DNA of 64,000 nt from Chloroflexi bacterium 54-19 (GCA_001898225.1 MKTJ01000072.1:271367-335366); one strand, 5' to 3'; shown: positions 17,476 through 26,907, counted from the first letter of the stretch. Made by a program: numbers and translations. Notes: a model not told the origin generated them from the sequence alone.

Positions 17476-18996
17476 TTAGAAGAAGCCCTGCTTTTTAGGA
17501 GAATAGTTGACCAATAAACACTTGGTCTGGCTGTAATGCTCCAACATCATCTTGTGGTTCTCCCGGCCAACCCCGGAATCTTTGTAACCACCAAAGGCCG
17601 CGTGGGCAGGATATTTGTGGTAGCAGTTGGTCCAGACCCGGCCCGCTTTAATTTCGCGACCCATCCGATAGGCTGTATCAATGTTACGGGTCCAAACTCC
17701 GGCTCCCAGACCGTAATGAGTGTCATTGGCGATGTGCAATGCTTCCTCTTCATCCTTGAAAGTGGTCAGGGCCAGCACCGGACCAAAGATTTCCTCCTGG
17801 AAAATCCGCATGTCGTTGGTGCCTTTCATAATGGTTGGCTTGAAGAAATAGCCACCGGCCAGGTCCCCGTGAAGACGGGGTTGCCCACCCCCAATGAGCA
17901 GTTGGGCACCTTCTTTAAGGCCAATATCAACATAGTGGGCGATTTTCTGAAGCTGGCTGGTAGAAACCTGCGGCCCCATCATCGTTTCGGTATCGAGCGA
18001 GTTCCCTAACTTGATGCGCTCAACCCGGTCCAACACTCGTTCCATGAAAGGCTTGTAAATTGATTCCTGGACAAGGGCACGGGAAGGACAGGTGCAGACT
18101 TCGCCTTTATTGAAAGCAAACATTACCATACCTTCAATAGTTTTATCCAGGAAATCGTCATCCCTGGCGAAGACATCTTCAAAGAAAATATTGGGAGATT
18201 TACCCCCTAACTCGGTGGTGGAAGGAATTAACCGCTGGGCGGCATACTGCATAATAAGCTTGCCGGTGGTGGTTTCGCCGGTAAAAGCAATCTTAGAGAT
18301 ACGTTTGTTGAGGGCCAGGGCTTGCCCAATCTCGGCTCCCGGCCCGGTTACGACGTTGATTACGCCGGGCGGTACTACTTCTCCGATTACTTCCATCATC
18401 TTCATGATGGACCAGGGCGTCGGGCTGGCCGGTTTAACCACCACACAGTTACCGGCAGCCAGGGCCGGGGCGATCTTCCAGGCGGCCATCAGGAGTGGGA
18501 AGTTAAAGGGAATAATCTGGCCAACCACGCCGAGTGGTTCGTGGAAATGGTAAGCGATGGTATCTTTGTCAATTTCGCTGATAGTCCCTTCCATGGCGCG
18601 GGCGCAACCGGCAAAGTAGCGGAAATGGTCAATCGCCAGGGGAAGGTCGGCGCCGAGGGTTTCCCGGACCGGCTTGCCGTTATCGAAGGTCTCGGCGACG
18701 GCCAGCATTTCGAGATTGGCTTCCAGCCGGTCGGCGATTGCATTTAGCACCCTGGCCCGGTCGGCAGGCGAAGTATGGCCCCAGGCTTCTTTAGCGGCGT
18801 CGGCGGCGTCGACCGCCAGCTCGATGTCTTCGGCGGTTGAATAGGCTGACTGGCAGAAAGGCTGTCCCGTAATAGGTGTTACGTTCTCGCGATATTGGCC
18901 TTTTGTAGGGGCAACCCACTCTCCGTTAATAAAGTTTTCGTAGTGCTCTTTAAGTGAAACCTTGCTCCCGGCTTCTCCGGGTGATTTGTAAAGCAT
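17476..18996 (-). CDS. NAD+-dependent aldehyde dehydrogenase (AldB/ExaC-like, acetaldehyde type)
   Basis: Oxidises an aldehyde, probably acetaldehyde, to the acid with NAD(P)+. Motifs in order: VGQIIPFNFPLLMAAWKIAP, the cofactor loop FTGETTTGK, ELGGKSPNIFFED with the catalytic Glu, and FNKGEVCTCPSR with catalytic Cys301, then the EEIFGPVLAL signature. The GEVCTCPSR variant is typical of AldB/ExaC-type acetaldehyde dehydrogenases. Length (506 aa) matches. ATG 18996 has AAGGAG close upstream. A zinc alcohol dehydrogenase at 28.6 kb could provide the aldehyde. It is divergent from the YbaK-like gene, and its leader contains two hairpins. Confidence 0.92.
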   Translation of the reverse strand: MLYKSPGEAGSKVSLKEHYENFINGEWVAPTKGQYRENVTPITGQPFCQSAYSTAEDIELAVDAADAAKEAWGHTSPADRARVLNAIADRLEANLEMLAVAETFDNGKPVRETLGADLPLAIDHFRYFAGCARAMEGTISEIDKDTIAYHFHEPLGVVGQIIPFNFPLLMAAWKIAPALAAGNCVVVKPASPTPWSIMKMMEVIGEVVPPGVINVVTGPGAEIGQALALNKRISKIAFTGETTTGKLIMQYAAQRLIPSTTELGGKSPNIFFEDVFARDDDFLDKTIEGMVMFAFNKGEVCTCPSRALVQESIYKPFMERVLDRVERIKLGNSLDTETMMGPQVSTSQLQKIAHYVDIGLKEGAQLLIGGGQPRLHGDLAGGYFFKPTIMKGTNDMRIFQEEIFGPVLALTTFKDEEEALHIANDTHYGLGAGVWTRNIDTAYRMGREIKAGRVWTNCYHKYPAHAAFGGYKDSGVGRENHKMMLEHYSQTKCLLVNYSPKKQGFF

Positions 18997-19027
18997 AGGT
19001 TATCTCCTTTGAGTTGGTTATCTACTA

Positions 19028-19070
19028 CCCACGCACCAGCGCGTGGGCACGTCAAACTGGTAAAACCAGT
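19028..19070 (-). promoter_or_regulatory. Two adjacent hairpins in the aldehyde dehydrogenase leader
   Basis: CCCACGC/GCGTGGG (19028-19034 with 19041-19047) and ACTGGT-AAA-ACCAGT (19056-19070) are perfect short stems starting 31 bases upstream of the start codon. The rest of the 18997-19357 intergenic region shows nothing I can name. They may be operators or leader structure. Confidence 0.35.
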
Positions 19071-19357
19071 GCCAGTTCAAAAAATATTATTTAACTTCCT
19101 GGTTATAAAATACGTTTACTGCAAAAAATATTAGGTAACGGTTTCGTTGGGTCTGAGCAATGAAGCCGGTTTTCACATAATCTCCACCGATATGCACCCG
19201 GAAATACAGCAATAAAGTGTACCCTGGAAATGGGAGGTAGACCCGCTGTTGGCAAATGGTTTATTTTCCTCTTAAATTGCGGCAAGCAAAAGGCTTTGAG
19301 ATTGACTAAAAGAACCGGGCCGGTTACTTGCACCAGGTAGACAAAAGGAGAAACCTT

Positions 19358-19873
19358 ATGAAAGCTTTAGAAAGATTGGAAGCTTACCTGCGGGATAAGG
19401 ATGTACCCTATTTGCTAAAACATCACCCCAAAGCTTATACGGCCAAAGAAGTAGCCGGGAGCGAACATATCCCTCCGCAGCTTATGGCTAAAGTAGTTAT
19501 GGTTGTAGCTGATGGGGAAATGGTTATGACCGTCATTAGCGCAAAGAATCGTGTTGACCTGACCAGGTTGGCCGATATTTTGAGTGCTCATGTGGTTCGA
19601 CTGGCCGAGGAATGGGAGTTCCAGCATATTTTTAGCGATTGTGAACCGGGGGCAATGCCTCCTTTTGGCAACTTCTACAATTTGCCGGTTTACGTTGACC
19701 GTTCGCTGGCCAGTCAAGAATTTTTTGTCTTCCAGGCTGGCACCCATAAAGTCACCGTGAAAATGGCTTTTTCTTCTTATGAAGAGCTGGTAAAGCCTAT
19801 TATCGCGGATTTCTGTTCGGAACTTGTGCTTAATTATTCGGTTGAGGCGGAAGCCTATCGCGATGACTGGTAA
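19358..19873 (+). CDS. YbaK/EbsC-type aminoacyl-tRNA deacylase domain protein
   Basis: Single-domain protein of the YbaK/ProRS-editing family, which hydrolyses mischarged Cys- or Ala-tRNAPro. Family features include the N-terminal segment (DVPYLLKHHPKAYTAKEVAG), the conserved Lys in MAKVVMVVADGEM and the glycine-rich strand GAMPPFGNFY. ATG 19358 is preceded by AGGAG with seven bases spacing; an upstream TTG at 19328 has no ribosome site. Some proteins of this family have other roles, so the substrate is not certain. It stands alone, divergent from the aldehyde dehydrogenase. Confidence 0.85.
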   Translation: MKALERLEAYLRDKDVPYLLKHHPKAYTAKEVAGSEHIPPQLMAKVVMVVADGEMVMTVISAKNRVDLTRLADILSAHVVRLAEEWEFQHIFSDCEPGAMPPFGNFYNLPVYVDRSLASQEFFVFQAGTHKVTVKMAFSSYEELVKPIIADFCSELVLNYSVEAEAYRDDW

Positions 19874-20213
19874 TAATAACTTTTGCTTTTCTTAGGCTGA
19901 GGCCCTGGGGCCGTTATAGCCAGGTTTAACGAGGGACTGGACCCCAACCCCCGTGAAACCAGCTTAGTCTGGTCCCGTGATTAATAGTTTTGCGGTCAGC
20001 CTGGGTAGTACCGGTCCGGCACGGCCCAGGCTGGCCGTAAGGATGGTATTTGCTCCGGGCAGGAAATGGAGCAAAGGGCTGTATTCTATTATTTCGGGTT
20101 TATTTTTCTCCGATTTACCCGCGCTTGCAAATTCTCCTGGTAATAAGTATTCCGATTGCAAACCGAGCTAAACCTGTAATTTCGTCCGGTGAGCAACCAG
20201 AAGGGGCCTGGTT
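19874..20213. other. Intergenic region with one strong hairpin
   Basis: About 340 bases without a supported gene. The only feature is the 12-bp hairpin at 19994-20036, described separately. Confidence 0.5.
19994..20036. repeat. Strong intergenic hairpin without T-tract
   Basis: CAGCCTGGG at 19997-20005 pairs with CCCAGGCTG at 20025-20033, extended by three pairs including one G-T to 19994-20036. The 19-base loop holds CCGGTCCGG. No T-run follows on either strand, so it is not a standard terminator. Confidence 0.5.
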
Positions 20214-20987
20214 ATGAGCGAATCAGAAAAACCGCCCAAAAAATTTTATGCTCCTGAGATTTATAAGGACAAGGCTCTGCTGGATAGACTTGGTTACGGG
20301 ATAATGGATGTCGAATCCAGCAGCGGAGGCCCGGTCGGGTTTGAGGATGTACGGAATTTTGCTTATACAACCGACCCCCAGCAAAACCCTCATTATTATC
20401 GCGACCAACTCCACCGTGTAACCGGGCGCTATTACCCGGATAACCTATCCCGCTTTCTCTGGCAGGGTATAATTGAGTACAAACTCGGCCAGGAACGAGC
20501 AACCGGTGAAAAGATTTGTTTGAAGCTTGCCGCAAAGCAGTATTTTGAAGGCCCTGCTCATAAGTTTATCCGCGAGTGGTGTTTCCAGACTGAAGAGCCC
20601 CTACCCACCCGGCTAAATAATTGGCCGGAAGCCAATATTACTTTTTTAAGTAGCTTTGTCCGCCGTTTCGTGCCCGGGCTACGCCCTCTGATAGAAGCCG
20701 GTTTTAATTTTGGCGATATAATCAGGGCAACTTTCCGCCAGAAAGCGGCCTTTACCCCATTATTTTCCAATTTTCAAAGTAAATTATTTGCCTCGTTATT
20801 AGCCCGCCTCACGGGGCATCCCTGGAGTAGCTACCACGAAGCCGAAAGAGGCTGGTTGGAAATCCTGGAGAACCAGCAACGGTTGGAAACCCGCCTGGGT
20901 AAAGAGGTGCCAATCCGGCAGGCGACCCTTGATTACTTCCAGCGGCTGAACCTGATGGAAAGAGTCGAGCATGGTGAGTGGGTCTGA
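20214..20987 (+). CDS. Hypothetical protein, 257 aa
   Basis: I do not recognise the family. The protein looks soluble and helical, with a basic N-terminus (SESEKPPKKFYAPEIYKDK), many aromatic residues and a late charged helix (EILENQQRLETRLGKEVPIR). The C-terminal 60 residues could form a winged-helix-like end (IRQATLDYFQRLNLMERVEHGEWV). ATG 20214 has a purine-rich stretch (AGAAGGGG) upstream. It converges on the P-type ATPase gene with only 23 bases between the stops. Function unknown. Confidence 0.65.
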   Translation: MSESEKPPKKFYAPEIYKDKALLDRLGYGIMDVESSSGGPVGFEDVRNFAYTTDPQQNPHYYRDQLHRVTGRYYPDNLSRFLWQGIIEYKLGQERATGEKICLKLAAKQYFEGPAHKFIREWCFQTEEPLPTRLNNWPEANITFLSSFVRRFVPGLRPLIEAGFNFGDIIRATFRQKAAFTPLFSNFQSKLFASLLARLTGHPWSSYHEAERGWLEILENQQRLETRLGKEVPIRQATLDYFQRLNLMERVEHGEWV

Positions 20988-21010
20988 TTTATTCTTCCCT
21001 GTTAGCCGGT

Positions 21011-23599
21011 TTAGCTCCTGACTTTTCGCAGGGCTTTAAGGATCTCAAACCAGGCAATCCCCAGCAGTCCACTGCCCAGGCAAATCCCCAGGTCGAGCGG
21101 GTGTAAGTAAGAGAAATGGAATAAATTTCTCAGGAAAGGCACGTAAAGGACCAGGCCGAGAAAGACCAGGGCTCCGCTTATAACCCACCAGAGGGCCGCA
21201 TTTGGTATCCGCAGCGAAGCCAGGGCCGTGTTATACCAGGAGCGATTGGTAAGGATTAGACCCAGGTTAGCAATTATCAGGGTGGTAAAAGTGAGGGCCC
21301 GCGCGTCCAATTCGCCTTCACCCCGGTAATAAGCCATGGTAAAAATAGCCAGTAATATAACCAGGCTTGAAAGGCCCTGTAGCAGGCTAAATCCAACGGT
21401 CTTGCGATTAAACAACTTCTCCGATGCGCCACGCGGCGGCCTGCGCATAATATCGGCTTCGGTGGGTTCCATCTCAAAAACGACCGAACAGGCCGGGTCA
21501 ATAATCAGGTGGAGAAATGCAATATGGACCGGCAGCAGGACCAGCGGCCAGTTGAAAAATACGGGTATCAGTGACATCCCGGCAATCGGCACGTGGACGG
21601 CCAGGATATAGACCATCGCCTTTCTTAAATTATCAAAAATACGCCGCCCCAGTTTTACCGCGCTTACAATTGAAGAGAAATCGTCATCCAACAAAACCAG
21701 GGCCGCTGCCTCCCTGGCTACATCGGTCCCCCGGCCACCCATGGCGATACCGATATGGGCGGATTTTAGCGCAGGCGCGTCGTTTACGCCGTCCCCGGTC
21801 ATAGCCACTATTTCCCCGGTGGCCTTTAAGGCTTCGACCAGGCGTAACTTTTGTTCGGGGGTGACCCTGGCGAAGATGTTTACATCCTTGATAATCTCTT
21901 TTAATTTTTCGTCATCGGTTTCGGCCAGTTGCGTGCCGGTTAGTACCCCACCGGGTGAATCGAGGCCGATTTGCCGGGCAATTGCCAGGGCCGTGGTCGG
22001 AAAGTCTCCCGTAATCATAATTACCCGGATACCGGCGGTCCGGCATTCTTCCAGGGCTGCTGGGACCGCTGGCCGGACCGGGTCTATCAGGCCGATCAGT
22101 CCGACCAGTTCGAAAGTGAATTCTCCTTGATTGCCTGGAAGCTCGTCACCCCCTAAAAATGCCCGCGCCACTCCCAGCACCCGCAAACCCAGGTTTGCCA
22201 TTACGTGTACCTGGTCCAGCAGGCCGGTTCTTTGGGCCGGGTCAAGCCGGCATAAAGTCGCGATAGCTTCGGGGGCGCCTTTAGCCGCGATGCGATAGCC
22301 GCCCTCCCCCGGCACTTTCCAGGCCAGGGACATCGCTAACAGTTCAGGTGTAAGGGGATATTCCCGGTTCAATTTCCAACCGGCGTGAAGAGTGCCTGGC
22401 TGCTTCACGTTGCTATCACCTTTCTGGTCGAAAATAGCCGTACCAAATTTGCGGATAGCCCGTTCCATAGGGTCAAAACCGTCCGGGTGGCTGGCGAGCA
22501 TGGCCGTTTCGGTGAGAGTTAAAAAAGGACCGGGCAGGTCGGTGTAGTTTTCTAAATTGATTTCGGCAAGGGAGATGGCTATTCCGTCGCAATAGAGATA
22601 GCTAAGCGCCATCTCGTTCTGGGTCAGGGTCCCGGTTTTATCCACACATAAAACGGTAGCGGCTCCAAGCGTTTCGATGGCCGGGATACGGCGGGTCAAA
22701 ACCTTGCTCTGAGAAATTCGCCAGGCCCCAAGCGCCAGGAAGATAGTCAGGACCACCGGGAATTCGTCCGGCAAAATCGCCATAGCCAGGGTTATCCCGG
22801 CCAGTAATCCTTCTAACCAGTTGCCCTGGGTCAGCCCGAAACCTATAAACAACAGGCAGCACATGGCAAAGCCGACTACCGCGAACAATATAACCAGGTG
22901 GCGAGTTTCTTTTTGGAGTTGAGTTTTTTCTGATTTTAAGGTTTGTAAACTGCGCCCGATGCGACCGAGTTCGGTTGCCGGTCCTGTAGCCGTCACGCGG
23001 GCCAGGCCGCGCCCCTGTACGACCAGGGTACCCGAAAAGACCAGGGGTAAATCGTCCCCACCGGGACGCCCGCTAACGGCAGGATTTTCTTTGCCCGGCC
23101 AGCCTATTTTACGGACCGGCACCGACTCGCCGGTCAGAATAGACTCATCGGTAGTTAAATTTAACGAACTAAGGACAAGCGCGTCGGCGGGAACGCGGTC
23201 CCCTTCGGCCAGGAGTAAAATGTCCCCGACCACGACTTCCCGGCCTGGAATACGCTGCTGGTGTCCTTCCCGGACAACCAGGGCCCGCGGGCTGGATAGG
23301 TCTCGTAAGGCGTCCAGGGTGTGCTCGGTTTTTTGCTCCTGGAAAACGGTGATACCAATAATCAGGACAACAAAACCTAAAAGCATCAGGGCTTCCCTGG
23401 TATCGCCTAAAATCAGGTAAATACCGCCTCCGGCGAGCAGCAGAATAAACATCGGTTCCCGCAGGACATCCAGGCTAATCGCTAAAATGCCCCTCGGTTT
23501 GCTTGAAGGTAACTCGTTATAGCCTTGCTGGAGCCTCTGAGCTACCTCCTGGTTAGTCAAACCTTTTTCCTGGATTGTTTGCTCGATTGTTTCAGTCAT
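21011..23599 (-). CDS. Cation-translocating P-type ATPase with PDEFP membrane motif
   Basis: P-type pump of the P2 group. In order: N-terminal cation ATPase domain (KGLTNQEVAQRLQQGYNELP), actuator motif LTGESVPVRK, helix M4 with ILPDEFPVVLTIF, phosphorylation site CVDKTGTLTQNEM (Asp320), hinge VAMTGDGVNDAPALK and a C-terminal membrane bundle. Classical Ca2+ pumps have PEGLP in M4; PDEFP belongs to a less studied subgroup whose ion is not established. ATG 23599 has AAAGG eight bases upstream; TTG 23605 is an alternative. The leader has a hairpin about 180 bases upstream that may attenuate transcription. Confidence 0.9.
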   Translation of the reverse strand: MTETIEQTIQEKGLTNQEVAQRLQQGYNELPSSKPRGILAISLDVLREPMFILLLAGGGIYLILGDTREALMLLGFVVLIIGITVFQEQKTEHTLDALRDLSSPRALVVREGHQQRIPGREVVVGDILLLAEGDRVPADALVLSSLNLTTDESILTGESVPVRKIGWPGKENPAVSGRPGGDDLPLVFSGTLVVQGRGLARVTATGPATELGRIGRSLQTLKSEKTQLQKETRHLVILFAVVGFAMCCLLFIGFGLTQGNWLEGLLAGITLAMAILPDEFPVVLTIFLALGAWRISQSKVLTRRIPAIETLGAATVLCVDKTGTLTQNEMALSYLYCDGIAISLAEINLENYTDLPGPFLTLTETAMLASHPDGFDPMERAIRKFGTAIFDQKGDSNVKQPGTLHAGWKLNREYPLTPELLAMSLAWKVPGEGGYRIAAKGAPEAIATLCRLDPAQRTGLLDQVHVMANLGLRVLGVARAFLGGDELPGNQGEFTFELVGLIGLIDPVRPAVPAALEECRTAGIRVIMITGDFPTTALAIARQIGLDSPGGVLTGTQLAETDDEKLKEIIKDVNIFARVTPEQKLRLVEALKATGEIVAMTGDGVNDAPALKSAHIGIAMGGRGTDVAREAAALVLLDDDFSSIVSAVKLGRRIFDNLRKAMVYILAVHVPIAGMSLIPVFFNWPLVLLPVHIAFLHLIIDPACSVVFEMEPTEADIMRRPPRGASEKLFNRKTVGFSLLQGLSSLVILLAIFTMAYYRGEGELDARALTFTTLIIANLGLILTNRSWYNTALASLRIPNAALWWVISGALVFLGLVLYVPFLRNLFHFSYLHPLDLGICLGSGLLGIAWFEILKALRKVRS

Positions 23600-23605
23600 T
23601 CGCAA

Positions 23606-24155
23606 TTACCTTTTTCTATTACGGCCCTGGAATAGCAGTTGAAGTAACCGTCGAATCCTAACAATGGTGCTGTTAAGGCGGGTCTATTCGATTAATTGTT
23701 GACCGGGGAGATTTATTTTCGGGTATAAACGGGTTAAAGCTTGTTGAAACTTACCTGTTTAACAAGTGGCTTATAAAAATGCAAAGGCCGGTCACAACCG
23801 GCCTTTGTAAATGAAATTGAGTGTGATTTGCGATGGAGCTACTTTAAGGTGGCACGTAAAGCGACGCTGGTTTACAGCCACCGGTGGAAACCAATAATAG
23901 GTTTATTCAATCCTCCAACTTACCCTGACAGAGACCAGGGCCAATCTCAAAGAATTGTTCATATTGGAGGGAGTAATGTGATTATACTAAATAAAGGTTA
24001 AAATCCTGGTAAAAATTCTGACCAATTTTTGACTTTTTATATATTAATTCAAATTTTACCGGGATGGCGCGGCTATTCTGCAAATTCCTCGTCTTGCCCG
24101 GCGAAGCCAGCCCCCTACTATGGCGCTGGCTTTCCGGTTTAGACGGGTAGGTTGC
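23606..24155. promoter_or_regulatory. 550-base leader/intergenic region with structured RNA candidates
   Basis: No protein gene is supported. A perfect 11-bp stem (23782-23807) is described separately. Further up, GGTGGC at 23849-23854 pairs with GCCACC at 23877-23882, with inner GTAAA/TTTAC pairing, forming a second hairpin. On the minus strand this order (structured region, terminator-like hairpin, then the ATPase start) is what a regulated leader of the ATPase would look like. I could not match it to a known riboswitch. Confidence 0.35.
23782..23807 (-). terminator. Terminator-like perfect hairpin upstream of the P-type ATPase
   Basis: CAAAGGCCGGT and ACCGGCCTTTG form an 11-bp stem around a CACA loop. 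Read on the minus strand it is followed by CATTTTTAT, a usable T-tract. It could end the upstream regulator transcript or act as an attenuator for the ATPase. Confidence 0.65.
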
Positions 24156-24869
24156 TCAGGACTGCAAAGAGATCGGCTGGGCCAGTTTCATCAACCGGTA
24201 ACCCAGACCCCGTTCGGTCTGAATCAGGCGCGGGTGTTCCGGGTTATCTTCCAGCTTTTTGCGCAGACGGCTGATATAAGTCTTAAGATAATCGAACTGG
24301 TCGCGGTATTCCGGCCCCCAGATTTTATTGAGCAAATGCTCGAAAGTGAGGACGTGACCGACATTCCGGGCCATCAGGAAAAGCAGGTTGTATTCGGTCG
24401 GAGTCATTTTTATGATCTGGCCGTTTTTGGTCACCTCCCGGTTGTCAAAATTAATTGTTATATCACCGCTGACAAAAGAAGGGGTAAAAGAAGCCGGTGA
24501 CGGCATCAACATCCGGCGCAGCACCGCTTTGATACGCGCGAAAAGCTCCAGGTAGGAGAACGGTTTGACGAGGTAATCGTCAGCACCTAGCTCCAGACCC
24601 TTAACCTTGTCCAGTTCTTCTCCACGGGCCGTTAACATTATTACAGGTACATCATTGGTCTGCCGGATTTCTTTGAGGACAGTATATCCGTCTTTATAGG
24701 GCATCATAATGTCCAGGAGAATTAAATCGGGATTTTCTTCAAAGAACTTCTTTATCCCTTGCTCGCCGTCCAGGGCGGTGACGATTTCGACCTCTTGCCA
24801 CTGTAACTGAAAACCAATTTGAATCGTCTCCACCAAATTTTTATCATCATCAATTACCAGGATTTTCAT
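24156..24869 (-). CDS. OmpR/PhoB-family response regulator (orphan)
   Basis: Receiver domain with LVIDDDKN acidic pocket and phospho-acceptor Asp53 in LILLDIMMPYKDGY, conserved Thr/Lys (MLTARGEE, VKPFSYLEL), then a winged-helix output domain with MTPTEYNLLFLMARN and the TYISRLRKKLEDNPEHPRLI segment typical of PhoB/KdpE-type regulators. 237 aa is normal. No histidine kinase is adjacent. The gene is divergent from the transhydrogenase operon and points towards the P-type ATPase. KdpE-like control of an ion pump is conceivable, but nothing in the sequence proves it. Confidence 0.9.
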   Translation of the reverse strand: MKILVIDDDKNLVETIQIGFQLQWQEVEIVTALDGEQGIKKFFEENPDLILLDIMMPYKDGYTVLKEIRQTNDVPVIMLTARGEELDKVKGLELGADDYLVKPFSYLELFARIKAVLRRMLMPSPASFTPSFVSGDITINFDNREVTKNGQIIKMTPTEYNLLFLMARNVGHVLTFEHLLNKIWGPEYRDQFDYLKTYISRLRKKLEDNPEHPRLIQTERGLGYRLMKLAQPISLQS

Positions 24870-25448
24870 ACCAACTTCCTTTCATTGAAGTTTGTAGCCG
24901 AACCTTGTAATCAAAGCAAAGCTCGTAACATCATTGTTCCTAAGCCAGTCTAAGAAATAGCGGGGTTACTAAATTCTGAAGGGTACCGTGTCACTGGAAT
25001 ACACTTTATCCAAATTTGATAATCAACCACCAAACATATCCATTTATGGTTTTTTGCCAAAACCAACCGATAACTGGTTAAAGTAAAAACTTTCTCACTG
25101 GATTTTAACAAAAAGGGGTTTAAATTCTGGTTAAAAGTGGGTCAAATTGAGTATATTATTTCAAGTCTTTTATCATTTGGCTAGTGCATTTTGGTTCAGG
25201 TGCTGTTCGGATGACGCCATATCATAAATAGACCGGATAAAACGGCGAGGGTGCCAGGTTATTCTGGTAAGAAACTACATGTCAATTTGCCTGGGATTGT
25301 ATTTATATTTTTACAATGAGGATTATCTTTACCCGTCTTTCACAATTATGTACCCGGTTTTTAAAGAGAGGCTACTACTATAGATAGGACAAAACGAGTA
25401 AAACAACGAAAGTTTTTATCGTTTAGCAAAAAGCGAAGGAGCTTTGCG
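24870..25448. other. Divergent intergenic region between the OmpR-type regulator and pntAA
   Basis: About 580 AT-rich bases with promoters for both sides expected. A small hairpin (GGTTTT/AAAACC near 25048) is visible. I can support no RNA gene, small protein or precise promoter. AAGGAG at the end is the ribosome site of pntAA. Confidence 0.45.
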
Positions 25449-26624
25449 ATGAAAATTGGTATCCCCAAAGAAATTCAGCCGGGCGAGACCCGCGTAGCCC
25501 TGGTCCCGGCCCATGTAAATTTACTAACTAAAGACCAGCATACTGTTTTAATTGAGAAAGGGGCGGGGCAGGCTGCCCTGTTTTCGGACGCGCAATACGA
25601 ACAGGCCGGGGCGACAATAGTAGATTCAGCGGCGGACCTTTACGCCGGGGCCGAGGTGGTTTTTAAAGTGCAACCACCTTTTTTAAACCCCACCACCGGA
25701 GAACACGAAGCGGAATTGGTCCGGGAAGGCACCAGTTATATCGGTTTTCTGGACCCGTTTAACCGAAAAGATAATATCGAGATTTTCACTCGAAAATGCA
25801 TCACCGGTTTTGCCATGGAATTTATCCCCCGCCTTACCCGTACTCAGAATATGGACGCGCTGAGCTCGATGGCGACCCTGGCCGGTTACAAAGCCGTCCT
25901 GGTCGCAGCCGCTCGCCTGGGCAGTATCTTTCCTTTACTTTCTTCGGCAGCCGGGACACTTTACCCGGCTAAAGTGCTGGTGTTGGGTGCCGGGGTGAGT
26001 GGTTTGCAGGCGATTGCCACCGCTCACCGGTTGGGTGCCCTGGTAGAAGCCTTTGACCCCCGCCCGGTTGTCAAAGAGCAGGTCGGGAGCCTGGGCGCTT
26101 TATTTATCGAAATGGCGCTCCCGGCTGACCCAAAAATTGAGACAGCCAGCGGTTATGCCAATCAGCAGTCGGAAGAATTCCTGGCGCGGGAGCGCGAAAC
26201 AATTTCCGCCCGGTTGGCGAAAATAGACGTGGTGATTTGTACCGCCCAGGTCTTTGGCAAGGCCGCGCCCCGGTTAATCACCCGTGAAATGCTGGACCTG
26301 TTAAAACCGGGGGCCGTCGTGATAGACCTGGCAATAGAGCAGGGTGGCAATTGCGAGTTGGCCGAGCCGGGAAAATGGGTGGAATACCACAATGTTGCGA
26401 TTTTGGGAGCCGCCAATCTCCCGGCCACCTTGCCGGTTGATGCCAGCACTCTGTATTCCCGCAACCTTTGCAACTTCTTCACCCATATATTTCCAGCGGG
26501 GGCAAAGGGTCTGACCTTATCGGACGAAATAACCTGGGCCAGTTGTGCCACGCATGCCGGAAGGGTTGTAAATCCCCTGCTAGGCCAAAAAGAAGTAAAG
26601 GAGGGTTCAGGTTCAAATGAGTAG
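25449..26624 (+). CDS. pntAA: NAD(P) transhydrogenase alpha subunit, NAD(H)-binding part
   Basis: Soluble domain I of proton-translocating transhydrogenase, which passes hydride from NADH to NADP+ using the proton gradient. Opening MKIGIPKEIQPGETRVALVP is characteristic of the AlaDH/PNT family; the Rossmann site is VLVLGAGVSGLQAIATAHRLGA. 391 aa matches the split alpha subunit. AAGGAG precedes ATG 25449. It overlaps pntAB by eight bases, indicating translational coupling. Together with pntAB and pntB it supplies NADPH, fitting a redox-balancing role beside the alcohol and aldehyde dehydrogenases. Confidence 0.95.
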   Translation: MKIGIPKEIQPGETRVALVPAHVNLLTKDQHTVLIEKGAGQAALFSDAQYEQAGATIVDSAADLYAGAEVVFKVQPPFLNPTTGEHEAELVREGTSYIGFLDPFNRKDNIEIFTRKCITGFAMEFIPRLTRTQNMDALSSMATLAGYKAVLVAAARLGSIFPLLSSAAGTLYPAKVLVLGAGVSGLQAIATAHRLGALVEAFDPRPVVKEQVGSLGALFIEMALPADPKIETASGYANQQSEEFLARERETISARLAKIDVVICTAQVFGKAAPRLITREMLDLLKPGAVVIDLAIEQGGNCELAEPGKWVEYHNVAILGAANLPATLPVDASTLYSRNLCNFFTHIFPAGAKGLTLSDEITWASCATHAGRVVNPLLGQKEVKEGSGSNE

Positions 26625-26907
26625 CTCAATCTTTGATTCGATTTACATTCTTATACTGGCGGGCTTTGTTGGTTACATGGTTATCACCAGGGTAACGCCT
26701 TTACTGCATACCCCCTTGATGTCCGCCACGAATGCCATATCTGGTATTTCCCTGGTCGGGTCGCTGGTAGCCGCCGGCAGTAACCAGGGCTTTTTAAGCA
26801 CCCTGCTCGGCTTTATCGCGGTAACAGCCGCGACGATTAACGTGGTCGGCGGTTTTATGATAACGGACCGCATGTTAAGGATGTTCAAACGGAGGGAGGA
26901 TAAATAG
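26617..26907 (+). CDS. pntAB: NAD(P) transhydrogenase alpha subunit, membrane part
   Basis: Small membrane subunit (96 aa) with about three hydrophobic helices and the family signature THPLMSATNAISGISLVG-like region, here HTPLMSATNAISGISLVGSL. It forms part of the proton channel (domain II) together with the N-terminus of PntB. The start overlaps the end of pntAA, and pntB starts two bases after its stop. Split alpha subunits of this kind are common outside enteric bacteria. Confidence 0.95.
   Translation: MSSSIFDSIYILILAGFVGYMVITRVTPLLHTPLMSATNAISGISLVGSLVAAGSNQGFLSTLLGFIAVTAATINVVGGFMITDRMLRMFKRREDK

Noticed and set aside
23606..24155. Mn2+ (yybP-ykoY) or c-di-GMP riboswitch
   Set aside because: The layout suggests a leader, but I could not match the conserved loops of either class, so no riboswitch is named.
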